Source: an uncultured Oscillospiraceae bacterium (lineage in GTDB: Bacteria > Bacillota > Clostridia > Oscillospirales > Oscillospiraceae). Taken from it: a DNA stretch of 5,594 bases. Where the stretch lies: the NCBI GenBank assembly GCA_900752445.1, contig CAADVN010000202.1, forward strand, positions 1-5,594. The letters are read 5' to 3'. Made by a program: the position numbers and the translations under genes. Positions 1 to 5,426 of this stretch are shown here, one piece after another (the stretch's first letter is position 1; each line of letters opens with the position of its first letter). A model generated the notes under the pieces. That model made no database searches. It was not told the DNA's origin and saw nothing but the letters and a program-made list of their open reading frames with translations.

Positions 1-740
1 AGCGAGGCCATTACGCCGTTCTTTATGAGCGCGCGAACGACCTCGGCGCCCGTCTTCTTCATCCTGGAGGCCAGCTCCCCCCCGCCGGTGGCGTCGGGGA
101 TCTGGACCTTAAGCTGGGCCTTCTTGGCTATCTCGAACTGCAGCTTCTGCATGCGCTCGCGCTCTTCTGCGCGGCGCTTGGCGCTGGCCGCGGCCTGCTG
201 CTGGCGCTGCTTCTGCTTGTTCTGGAACTTCTCCTTGCCGCGCTTGACGTTCTCGCCCGCGTGCGCGCCGGCCAGGCGGTCAAAGCGCTCGTCATATTTG
301 CCGAGGTTCACGTTGCCGCCGCCGCGCGTGTCTATGACGCGCTTCTTGGGCTCCTGGCGCGGGACGTGGGGCTTCTGCTCCTTCGGCTTGGCCTGCTGCT
401 GAGCGGGCTGCTGCGCCGCCTGGGCCGGTTGGCCCTGCGCCTGGGAGGGCTGCTGCGCCGCCGGCTGGGCCTGCTTGCCCCGCTGCTGTGCGGGGCGGTC
501 CTTAGCTGCCTGCGCGGCCTCGGGCTTCGGTTCGGGTACCTTGAACAGCTCCTCCATCGTCGCGCACTGGTTGTTCTGAGTCAGGTACTCAAAAATGACG
601 GAAAGCTCCGCATCCTCCAGCACCTGCATGTGGTTCTTCGGCGCCGTCGCATACTTAGTCAATACCTCAACTATCAGCTTCGACGGCAGATTGAAGTCCT
701 TCGCCACCTCGTGCACCCTGTATTTGTCAAAACTACTCAT
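1..740 (-). CDS. infB: Translation initiation factor IF2, N-terminal part (runs off the left edge)
   Basis: IF2 is the GTPase that places initiator fMet-tRNA on the 30S subunit and promotes 50S joining. Only 246 complete codons are visible, so the GTPase core is outside the window. Residues about 8-55 form a first IF2_N module (VHEVAKDFNLPSKLIVEVL, then a helix-rich stretch). Residues about 70-125 are a Q/A/P-rich linker. Residues about 165-207 are a highly charged K/Q/R/E helix, and from about 209 a second IF2_N module begins (QLKVQIPD, then GGELASRMKKTGAEVVRALIKNG), as in longer IF2 proteins. The ATG at 740-738 follows a strong GGGGAGGG site (754-747) with six bases between. The start overlaps the end of the upstream L7Ae-family gene by 8 nt (ATGAGTAG), suggesting translational coupling. 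The gene's place at the end of rimP-nusA-ylxR-ylxQ supports the call. This reading frame is open from the ATG to the window edge. Confidence 0.96.
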   Translation of the reverse strand, partial: MSSFDKYRVHEVAKDFNLPSKLIVEVLTKYATAPKNHMQVLEDAELSVIFEYLTQNNQCATMEELFKVPEPKPEAAQAAKDRPAQQRGKQAQPAAQQPSQAQGQPAQAAQQPAQQQAKPKEQKPHVPRQEPKKRVIDTRGGGNVNLGKYDERFDRLAGAHAGENVKRGKEKFQNKQKQRQQQAAASAKRRAEERERMQKLQFEIAKKAQLKVQIPDATGGGELASRMKKTGAEVVRALIKNGVMAS

Positions 741-1176
741 GGTGTTCCCTCCCCGGTTTGCATTTTGGGCCGGCGGCCCTGCGTCTTTCGGCCTTTTCCG
801 CCCGCCTCGTCATCTCGGCGGCAAGCTCGCCGTACTCGTCCCCGTACTGCTCAGCCATCGCCTTCAAAAACGCTGCCGACAGCCCGAAGTCCGTACATGC
901 GGCCATGCTGCACCCGCTCTTGCCCAGATACTCCGACAGCTCCGCCTTCGTATATGGCAGCCGCACCAGCAGGGCCCTGCGCCCCGCCAGATATCCCGCC
1001 GCCCTCTTTTCCGCATTCTCCGAAGCGTCCGCCGCCAGTACCACGATACGCGCCGAACCGGCCCTCACAGCCGCGCCCGTACCGCTCTCGCCCAGCTCCA
1101 ATCGCCCCGCCCGGCGCATAAGGCCGAGATAGTTAAGAGCCCTGTCCGTTTTTTCCTTCCTCCAAAAGGCCCGCAA
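733..1176 (-). CDS. ylxQ: L7Ae/L30e-family RNA-binding protein (YlxQ-type)
   Basis: This is a small RNA-binding protein of the L7Ae/L30e/S12e/Gadd45 fold; relatives bind kink-turn RNA and associate with ribosomes. Numbered from the TTG at 1176, the family core starts near residue 11 (ALNYLGLMRRAGRLELGE). It continues through ARIVVLAADASEN (about 42-54), with the conserved DASEN, and YTKAELSEYLGKSG (75-88), ending in TDFGLSAAFLKAM. Residues about 110-147 are a charged tail beyond the usual ~100-residue domain, perhaps a helix. The gene lies between ylxR and infB, as in Bacillus and clostridial nusA operons. The start is unclear. The TTG gives a 44-nt overlap with ylxR and has only AAGG one base upstream. 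The good site GGAGGAAGG (1163-1155) has no ATG, GTG or TTG after it, only ACG at 1149. The in-frame ATG at 1119 would cut into the conserved core. Family assignment is firm; the exact role is inferred. Confidence 0.9.
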   Translation of the reverse strand: MRAFWRKEKTDRALNYLGLMRRAGRLELGESGTGAAVRAGSARIVVLAADASENAEKRAAGYLAGRRALLVRLPYTKAELSEYLGKSGCSMAACTDFGLSAAFLKAMAEQYGDEYGELAAEMTRRAEKAERRRAAGPKCKPGREHHE

Positions 1177-1414
1177 GCCTTGTCATTACCTCGTCCGGTA
1201 TCTTCACCTCAAGCGCCCTGTCCAGCGCCCGGCTCTTTACCGCCTTCCTGAAACAGTCGGCGTTCGGGCACACATACGCGCCGCGGCCAGGCAGCTTGCC
1301 GCGCGGGTCGAGGCTGACCTCGCCCTCTGGCGAGCGCACCACACGCAGCAGCTCGCGCTTGGGCTTCATCTCGCGGCAGCCCAGGCACTGACGCATCGGT
1401 ATCTTCTTCGGCAC
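1133..1414 (-). CDS. ylxR: YlxR/RnpM family nucleic-acid-binding protein
   Basis: YlxR (called RnpM in recent work on Bacillus, where it is reported to bind and modulate RNase P RNA) is a conserved small cytoplasmic protein encoded next to nusA. The sequence shows the family signature: KKIPMRQCLGC near the N-terminus, then EMKPKRELLRVVR, then the hallmark GRGAYVC followed by PNADCF. Four cysteines (CxxC plus C-x4-C) are present. I chose the GTG at 1414 because TGAGGTG (1427-1421) is an excellent ribosome binding site six bases before it. Starting at the GTG at 1423 instead would place the start codon inside that site and add three residues. The product is 93 residues, normal for the family. 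It begins 21 nt after the nusA stop and ends inside the longest reading of the next gene. The RnpM role is taken from the family, not from this sequence. Confidence 0.93.
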   Translation of the reverse strand: MPKKIPMRQCLGCREMKPKRELLRVVRSPEGEVSLDPRGKLPGRGAYVCPNADCFRKAVKSRALDRALEVKIPDEVMTRLAGLLEEGKNGQGS

Positions 1415-1435
1415 CCGTAACACCTCACTTTGCGC

Positions 1436-2491
1436 TCACTGCGCGTCGCTGTCCGCCTTGATGTCTATCTTATAGCCCGTGAGCTTCGCGGCGAGGCGGG
1501 CGTTCTGGCCCTCCTTGCCTATCGCCAGCGAGAGCTGGCCCTCGGGCACGATGACGCGGCAGCTCTTGCCCTCGTCCAGCATCATGACCTTCTCGACCAC
1601 CGCCGGGGCCAGCGCCGCGGCGATGAATTCCTCGGGCTGCTCGCTGTACTTCACGATGTCTATCTTCTCGCCGCCCAGTTCCTCGACGATGCTGGCCACG
1701 CGCCCGCCCTTCGGGCCGACGCAGGCGCCTATCGCGTCCACCGCCGGGTCGGAGCTCCACACGGCCATCTTCGTACGGCTGCCCGCCTCGCGCGCTATGG
1801 ACTTTATCTCCACCGTGCCGTCAAATATCTCCGGCACCTCGAGCTCGAAGAGCCGCTTCACAAGGCCCGGGTGCGTCCTGGAGATCAGCACCTGCGGCCC
1901 GCGCGTGGACTTGCGCACCTCGACCACATAGACCTTTATCCTGTCGCCCTCGCTGAGCTCCTCGGTGCGGATGCGCTCCGACGGCGGCAGCATCGCCTCC
2001 GTGAACTCGGAGTTCGAGCTTATCTTTATCGACACGCCGCCCGTGCGCGGCTCTATGCGCGAGACCACGCCCGTGAGTATCTCGTGCTCCTTGGAGGTGA
2101 ACTCGTCGTAGATCATGCCGCGCTCGGCCTCGCGTATGCCCTGGATGATGACCTGCTTCGCAGCCTGCGCCGCGATGCGCCCGAACTTCTTCGGCTCGAC
2201 CTGTATCTGTACCACGTCGCCCGGCTTCGCGCGCTTGGAGACCTTCATTGCCGACTCGGCGTCAATTTCCGTTGTCGGGTCCTCAACCTGCTCCACGATG
2301 GTCTTGTTGATGACGAGCTCGATACGCTTTTTCGCCTCGTCAATGACGACCTCGACGTTTTCGCCGTACTCGGGATTGTCCTTCCGGAACGCCGCGAGCA
2401 TGGCCTGCTGTATCTTCTCGAACATGTACTCACGGGGTATGCCCTTTTCCTTTTCTATGTCCTCGATCGCGACGAAGAATTCTGCGTTCAT
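1436..2491 (-). CDS. nusA: Transcription termination/antitermination factor NusA
   Basis: NusA binds RNA polymerase near the RNA exit channel and modulates pausing, intrinsic termination and antitermination. The 351-residue product has an N-terminal RNAP-binding domain (about 1-130, beginning MNAEFFVAIEDIEKEKGI), an S1 domain (about 135-202, with the conserved LPPSERI near 168-174), a KH1 domain (about 205-280: THPGLVKRLFELEVPEI, then GPKGGRV at 259-265) and a KH2 domain (about 285-347: LSLAIGKEGQNARLAAKLTG). It stops just after KH2, so the acidic repeats found in proteobacterial NusA are absent, as in Firmicutes. The ATG at 2491 follows GGAGGGG with about nine bases between. The rimP stop lies 19 nt upstream. 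A NusA-sensitive terminator-like hairpin in the rimP leader could allow autoregulation; that is inference. Confidence 0.98.
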   Translation of the reverse strand: MNAEFFVAIEDIEKEKGIPREYMFEKIQQAMLAAFRKDNPEYGENVEVVIDEAKKRIELVINKTIVEQVEDPTTEIDAESAMKVSKRAKPGDVVQIQVEPKKFGRIAAQAAKQVIIQGIREAERGMIYDEFTSKEHEILTGVVSRIEPRTGGVSIKISSNSEFTEAMLPPSERIRTEELSEGDRIKVYVVEVRKSTRGPQVLISRTHPGLVKRLFELEVPEIFDGTVEIKSIAREAGSRTKMAVWSSDPAVDAIGACVGPKGGRVASIVEELGGEKIDIVKYSEQPEEFIAAALAPAVVEKVMMLDEGKSCRVIVPEGQLSLAIGKEGQNARLAAKLTGYKIDIKADSDAQ

Positions 2492-2510
2492 TTTAAAGCG
2501 CCCCTCCGTA

Positions 2511-2966
2511 TCATATGGTCATGTGCAGGCGCACCTGTGCGACCTGCGGCTTTGAATAGGTTATCTCCTTGCCCTTTGACTCTATCGTCACCGCGCCCTC
2601 GGCGTAGCCTCGGAGCACGCCGGTGTGAGTCTTGGCGCCGTCTATCGGCTGGTAGTGCCGAACCTCGACCTCCGAGCCCATGAAGCGCTCAAAATCCGAG
2701 GGCCGCTTGAGCTCACGCTCCGCGCCGGCGGACGAGACCTCGAAGGTATAGCTCGTCGGGATGGGGTCGTACTCGTCCAGCACCGGGTCGAGCGCCCGGG
2801 AAACGGCCTCGCAGTCGTCTATCGAGACGCCGCCGGCCTTGTCAATATACACTCTCAGGTACCAGGCCCCGGCCTCGCGGACATATTCGACGTCCCAGAC
2901 CTCGCAGCCTGCGGCCTCGGCAATGGGCCGCGCCAGCTCCAGCACCGTCTCAGTTACCTTGCTCAT
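2511..2966 (-). CDS. rimP: Ribosome maturation factor RimP
   Basis: RimP acts in late assembly of the 30S ribosomal subunit. The 151-residue product matches the family in length and layout. It has an N-terminal alpha/beta domain (about 1-82, with GCEVWDVEYVREAGAWYLRVYID and the following SIDDCEAVSRALDPVLDE) and a C-terminal SH3-like barrel (about 85-151). The junction motif reads EVSSAGAERELKRPSDF, where most relatives have a proline and glycine (SSPG); here the proline is alanine, a conservative oddity. The ATG at 2966 has a modest AAGGCAGGGA upstream. It is the first gene of the operon, about 90 nt downstream of a strong promoter, with a terminator-like hairpin in between. The nusA start follows 19 nt after its TGA. 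Confidence 0.97.
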   Translation of the reverse strand: MSKVTETVLELARPIAEAAGCEVWDVEYVREAGAWYLRVYIDKAGGVSIDDCEAVSRALDPVLDEYDPIPTSYTFEVSSAGAERELKRPSDFERFMGSEVEVRHYQPIDGAKTHTGVLRGYAEGAVTIESKGKEITYSKPQVAQVRLHMTI

Positions 2967-3003
2967 CGTATCCCTGCCTTATTCTGACAAAAGATTTTAT
3001 TCC

Positions 3004-3030
3004 AACAAAAAGAGTGGGCGGAACCCACTC
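3004..3030 (-). terminator. Intrinsic-terminator-like hairpin in the rimP leader (attenuator candidate)
   Basis: On the minus strand a perfect 7-bp stem GAGTGGG/CCCACTC (3030-3024 with 3018-3012) closes a TTCCG loop and is followed at once by TTTTTGTT. It lies between the promoter at 3063-3091 and the rimP ATG, ending 37 nt before the start codon, so it sits in the operon's own leader RNA. A terminator here would reduce transcription of the whole operon, which suggests attenuation. Putative rimP leader RNAs ending in a Rho-independent terminator are known from other bacteria. I could not identify a clear antiterminator pairing in the short leader. Confidence 0.72.
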
Positions 3031-3062
3031 AGAACACACTACACCAATAACATACCTCTATT

Positions 3063-3091
3063 ATATTACCACACACACCGCTCCAATGCAA
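3063..3091 (-). promoter_or_regulatory. Sigma-A-type promoter with extended -10, driving rimP-nusA-infB
   Basis: Reading the minus strand, TTGCAT (3091-3086) is followed after exactly 17 bases by TAATAT (3068-3063). TGG immediately precedes the -10 box, giving a TGn extended -10. It lies in an AT-rich island ahead of the operon. Transcription would start near 3056, leaving a leader of about 90 nt before the rimP ATG. An overlapping TATAAT at 3065-3060 is an alternative -10 but with a 20-base spacer. Confidence 0.75.
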
Positions 3092-3107
3092 GAACTTTTT
3101 CTAACTC

Positions 3108-3148
3108 AAAGAAAGAAGCGGGCCGCACGGCGCCCAACCGTACGGCCC
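3108..3148 (-). terminator. 11-bp GC-rich hairpin with pyrimidine tail, upstream of the rimP promoter
   Basis: On the minus strand GGGCCGTACGG (3148-3138) pairs with CCGTGCGGCCC (3130-3120) across a 7-base loop; the single non-Watson-Crick position is a U-G wobble in this direction but a C-A mismatch in the other. The tail GCTTCTTTCTTT is pyrimidine-rich but not a pure T-run. It would stop minus-strand transcripts arriving from the right, such as read-through from the SLH gene or from a weak upstream promoter, and so insulate the rimP promoter. Confidence 0.6.
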
Positions 3149-3170
3149 TCATGAGTAAGAGGATAATGAA

Positions 3171-3224
3171 ATGAAAAAGAAGAAACCCTTGCTTGCAGGT
3201 ATAATAATATCAGCAATTTGTTAA
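3171..3224 (+). CDS. Tiny ORF resembling a truncated signal peptide
   Basis: A 17-codon plus-strand ORF encodes MKKKKPLLAGIIISAIC. AGAGGA lies a plausible distance (about 7 bases) before the ATG. Four lysines followed by a hydrophobic stretch look like the beginning of an export signal, but the frame stops before any mature protein. No convincing plus-strand promoter is visible. The repeat island begins not far downstream, so it may be the relic of a gene cut away by rearrangement, or chance in AT-rich DNA. I do not recognise it. Confidence 0.22.
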   Translation: MKKKKPLLAGIIISAIC

Positions 3225-3232
3225 GCAAACAA
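3204..3232 (-). promoter_or_regulatory. Weak second promoter candidate upstream of the operon
   Basis: On the minus strand TTGTTT (3232-3227) and TATTAT (3209-3204) are separated by 17 bases. Any transcript would meet the GC-rich hairpin at 3120-3148 before reaching the main promoter. The boxes fit only moderately and lie in AT-rich DNA where such matches arise by chance. Confidence 0.3.
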
Positions 3233-3319
3233 TCTCACTCATGTTACGAAAAGATTAAGTTTCAGCCGCGCCCACGGTTTGCGTCCCGCCCACGCCAACG
3301 CACCCGGTAAAAAATCGTT

Positions 3320-3350
3320 GTAGGGGCGAGGTTCCATCCTCGCCCGGGCG
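3320..3350. repeat. Palindromic TGTAGGGGCG-type repeat, copy 1
   Basis: GGGCGAGG (3324-3331) and CCTCGCCC (3338-3345) form a perfect 8-bp stem around TTCCAT, preceded by TGTAGG. A related unit occurs at 3556-3586 with the same TGTAGGGGCG opening. Short palindromes of this style are common as dispersed intergenic repeats in clostridial gut bacteria (recalled, not searched). No T-tract follows on either strand, so it does not look like a terminator. Confidence 0.65.
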
Positions 3351-3386
3351 TCGGATTTTCGGAAAACGTCGGTATGCGCGTAAAAA

Positions 3387-3516
3387 AGCCTCCCTTGCGT
3401 AAAGGGAGGTGGCACGGCGAAGCCGTGACGGAGGGATCGCGGATAATGCAGCGTTGCCGTCGATGCGCGACCCCTCAGTCGGCTGCGCCGACAGCTCCCC
3501 TTGCGCAGGAGAGCCT
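3387..3516. repeat. MITE-like intergenic element built of two inverted halves
   Basis: The left half (about 3387-3441) contains the hairpins CCTCCCTT/AAGGGAGG (3389-3396 with 3402-3409) and CACGGC/GCCGTG (3413-3418 with 3422-3427). The right half (about 3467-3516) contains GTCGGC/GCCGAC (3478-3483 with 3487-3492) and GCTCCCC/GGAGAGC (3494-3500 with 3508-3514). The reverse complement of the right half aligns with the left half across its length, including the shared inner ends GAGGG(A/G)TCGC. The whole is therefore an imperfect inverted repeat of about 50-55 bp per arm that could fold into a cruciform. It has no coding capacity, which fits a non-autonomous mobile or REP-like element. No transposase is present here, and I could not identify a clear target-site duplication. 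Confidence 0.65.
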
Positions 3517-3555
3517 TTCCATTGATGTTACCTGTCCTAAAACCGTTCGCCGTGT

Positions 3556-3586
3556 TGTAGGGGCGGGTTATTTGCCCGCCCTTACA
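3556..3586. repeat. Palindromic TGTAGGGGCG-type repeat, copy 2
   Basis: TGTAGGGGCGGG (3556-3567) pairs with CCCGCCCTTACA (3575-3586) with one mismatch around a 7-base loop. It begins 15 bases downstream of the SLH gene's stop codon. It could fold in that gene's 3' end and protect it from decay, but on the minus strand it is followed by CACGGCGAAC rather than a T-run, so it is not a convincing terminator. A small AATTGT/ACAATT hairpin (3586-3591 with 3596-3601) lies between it and the stop codon. Confidence 0.65.
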
Positions 3587-3600
3587 ATTGTCTAAACAAT

Positions 3601-5370
3601 TTACTCGGTGGTCAGATACCGCACGAGGAAGGTCGCGGCCTGCGCCCGCGTGCACGTCGCCGTCGGGGGGAGGGTCCCATTCTCGTCGCCCTCGATCAGG
3701 CCCGTGGAAGCGGCCCACTTCATCGCCTCGAGCGCCCAGGGGCTTATCTGATTTGCATCCGGCGTCGTGATGAGGTAATTCACCACCGGCTCGCCGTTGA
3801 GCCTCCACAGCATCGTGACGAGCTGCTCGCGCGTGAGCGCGCCCATGGCGTCGGTGCCGTCCGAGACGCCGTTTTCAACGGCCCACTGCTGGGCGACGGC
3901 GTACCACGTCGCGCCGCCGTCCGTGTCCATGCCGCTCGCGCGGGCGAGGATGGTCCAGAACATGGCACGGGTCATCGTGCCGTCCGGGTCAAAGAGCGTG
4001 TCCGTCACGCCGTTCATGAGCCCGGCCTCGTAGACCTGCTTCACCGCCTCGTAGTACCACGCGCCCTCGGGCACGTCCGTGAACGGCAGGCCCTCATCCA
4101 GCTCGGTCGGGGTGATGTCCGGCATGTTGGCCCAGACGGACTTGATGGTCATGTCGGATGTTATGTCAACCGTGTTGTTCGGCTGGTATGTGGTCTTGCC
4201 GTCCGACCAGCCCATGAAGATGTAGCCCGGCTTGCTCGGCGCGGGCGGTATTTTGAACGTATCGCCGGGTTTGACGTAGTTCACCTCGCCATCCACGGTG
4301 ACGATCCAGCTGTTGCGGACGGTCAGCTTGCCGGGCACGTAGGTGTACACGTGCAGGTCGTCAGACGCCGGGCCGGTCACCGTTATCGGATACACGCCCG
4401 GGGTGTACATATTAGCGTCGCACTTGAGCTCAATGCCCTCCATTTCGACCGCAGGGCTGATCGTACAGGTCAGCGTGGGCTCAGCGTCGCCGACGAAGAG
4501 GTCGAAGCTATCAGCGGTGACGGTGACGGCGATCCTGACATACAGCTTCGTATCTGCTTTGAAGGTCTGCGTATTGAGGTCAACGGTCTCAGCATTTTCT
4601 GTGGTTATAAGCTCATTATTTCCCAGCGTCGGCAGCGTTTTCAGCGTCTCGCCCGAGTTCGTGGCGTATATCCGTTCGCTCGCATCGGTTCCAACGATGG
4701 TCACCTTCACGACCGTGTTAACCTTATCTGGCCGGAGCACCGGGTAACCGTCGTCGCCAACGGCCCAGACCTTGCCATCGACCGTGCCGTCTCCATCCCA
4801 AGTGTTCAGCAGGTACGCCACCTCGCCGGAGGCGAATTTGGTGTCGGTTTTGGCTTCGACGTCCGTGGCCGTGCCATCGTCGTCGCCGATGCCGCGGCTG
4901 CCTTCCCCATCTAGCCAGTAGCAGTTCGTTATCGTGCCGGTGTTCCACCCACACACGCCGCCGGCGGTCGCGCCGCTGACGGTGCCGATCACGGTGAAAT
5001 TCTTCACCGTGCCGCCGTCGCCGACATAGCCGAACAGGCCGACGCAGCCGTCGCTGTCGCTGCAATACAGGCCGTCGATGGTGTGGCCGTTGCCGTTGAA
5101 GGTGCCGGTGTAGGCGAAGATGTGGCCGCCGATGGGCGTCCAGGGGTTGGTATCGTTGCAATCGAGGTCGATGTCATCCGTCAGTTCGGCGCAGGCGTCG
5201 GTTTTGCCGCTGTTCACGATCTCAGCGAACGCTTTGAGGTCGTCCGCGGAGCTTATCTTGTACGGGTCCTCCGCCGTACCAGTGCCCTGCAAGGTCGCCG
5301 ATGCGCCGGCTATCAGGAGCGTGCAGCAGAGGAGCGTCAATATGGCTGTCAGGAACAGTTTTTTCTTCAT
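3601..5370 (-). CDS. Exported SLH-domain surface protein with GLUG-like and InlB B-repeat-like modules
   Basis: This is a 589-residue secreted protein, probably held on the cell wall; its function is unknown. Residues 1-25 are a signal peptide (MKKK, hydrophobic core, AGASA with cleavage before TLQG). Residues about 30-215 resemble GLUG/beta-helix adhesins (GTAEDPYKISSADDLKAFAE, FNGNGHTIDGLY, GLFGYVGDGGTVKNFTVIGTVSG, then NTGTITNCYW). Residues about 283-352 look like an MBG-type beta-sandwich ending YVPGKLTVR. Residues about 354-414 match an InlB B-repeat (KPGYIFMGWSDG, then MTIKSVWAN). Three SLH domains follow: 429-478 (FTDVPEGAWYYEAV, then TRAM), 487-526 (TREQ) and 541-585 (TRAQ). SLH domains usually bind pyruvylated secondary wall polymers. 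GGGAGG lies eight bases before the ATG. Six cysteines in the GLUG-like part are unusual. It is separated from the rimP operon by 630 bp and is unlikely to be functionally linked to it. The exact ligand cannot be told from sequence. Confidence 0.93.
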   Translation of the reverse strand: MKKKLFLTAILTLLCCTLLIAGASATLQGTGTAEDPYKISSADDLKAFAEIVNSGKTDACAELTDDIDLDCNDTNPWTPIGGHIFAYTGTFNGNGHTIDGLYCSDSDGCVGLFGYVGDGGTVKNFTVIGTVSGATAGGVCGWNTGTITNCYWLDGEGSRGIGDDDGTATDVEAKTDTKFASGEVAYLLNTWDGDGTVDGKVWAVGDDGYPVLRPDKVNTVVKVTIVGTDASERIYATNSGETLKTLPTLGNNELITTENAETVDLNTQTFKADTKLYVRIAVTVTADSFDLFVGDAEPTLTCTISPAVEMEGIELKCDANMYTPGVYPITVTGPASDDLHVYTYVPGKLTVRNSWIVTVDGEVNYVKPGDTFKIPPAPSKPGYIFMGWSDGKTTYQPNNTVDITSDMTIKSVWANMPDITPTELDEGLPFTDVPEGAWYYEAVKQVYEAGLMNGVTDTLFDPDGTMTRAMFWTILARASGMDTDGGATWYAVAQQWAVENGVSDGTDAMGALTREQLVTMLWRLNGEPVVNYLITTPDANQISPWALEAMKWAASTGLIEGDENGTLPPTATCTRAQAATFLVRYLTTE

Positions 5371-5403
5371 TTCACTCGCCTCCCACGTGTCCAGGGCTTA
5401 TCC

Positions 5404-5426
5404 TTTTTTGCATGAAATGCAAAAAA
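5404..5426. repeat. Perfect A/T-rich inverted repeat ahead of the SLH gene
   Basis: TTTTTTGCAT (5404-5413) and ATGCAAAAAA (5417-5426) are perfect 10-bp arms around GAA. On the minus strand its first arm is the T-tract of the adjacent terminator hairpin, so the two RNA structures share bases. It lies 34 bases before the SLH start codon. It could be a protein-binding dyad, part of an attenuator, or just a mirrored tract. Confidence 0.6.

Noticed and set aside
261..1121. Long plus-strand open frame opposite infB and the L7Ae-family gene
   Set aside because: It is R/L/P-rich with no recognisable domain and lies antisense to two well-supported genes; such frames are common opposite GC-rich coding DNA.
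1148..1154. AAAAAAC slippery heptamer, in the right phase for -1 frameshifting near the end of ylxR
   Set aside because: A -1 shift leads into the third frame, which gives no family sequence, not into the L7Ae-family frame, which would need +1. It is probably just part of the A-rich stretch.
1430..2683. Long plus-strand open frame of 417 codons opposite nusA and part of rimP
   Set aside because: Its composition (L, R, H, D, Y rich) is what the antisense of a GC-rich gene gives, and nusA on the other strand matches its family end to end.
2761..3174. 137-codon plus-strand open frame antisense to rimP, ending ATGA-overlapped with the tiny ORF at 3171
   Set aside because: Most of it is the shadow of rimP and the rest crosses the promoter and both hairpins; the stop/start overlap is probably chance.
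3389..3514. Series of short repeats with spacers, considered as a CRISPR-like array
   Set aside because: The units are inverted hairpins that differ in sequence, not direct identical repeats with unique spacers, and no cas gene is present.
3556..3586. Copy-2 palindrome considered as the SLH gene's terminator
   Set aside because: The stem is good but no T-run follows on the minus strand, so termination there is not supported.
3239..3808. 189-codon minus-strand open frame across the repeat island and the end of the SLH gene
   Set aside because: It runs through palindromic repeats and out of frame through the SLH3 coding region, and has no recognisable domain.
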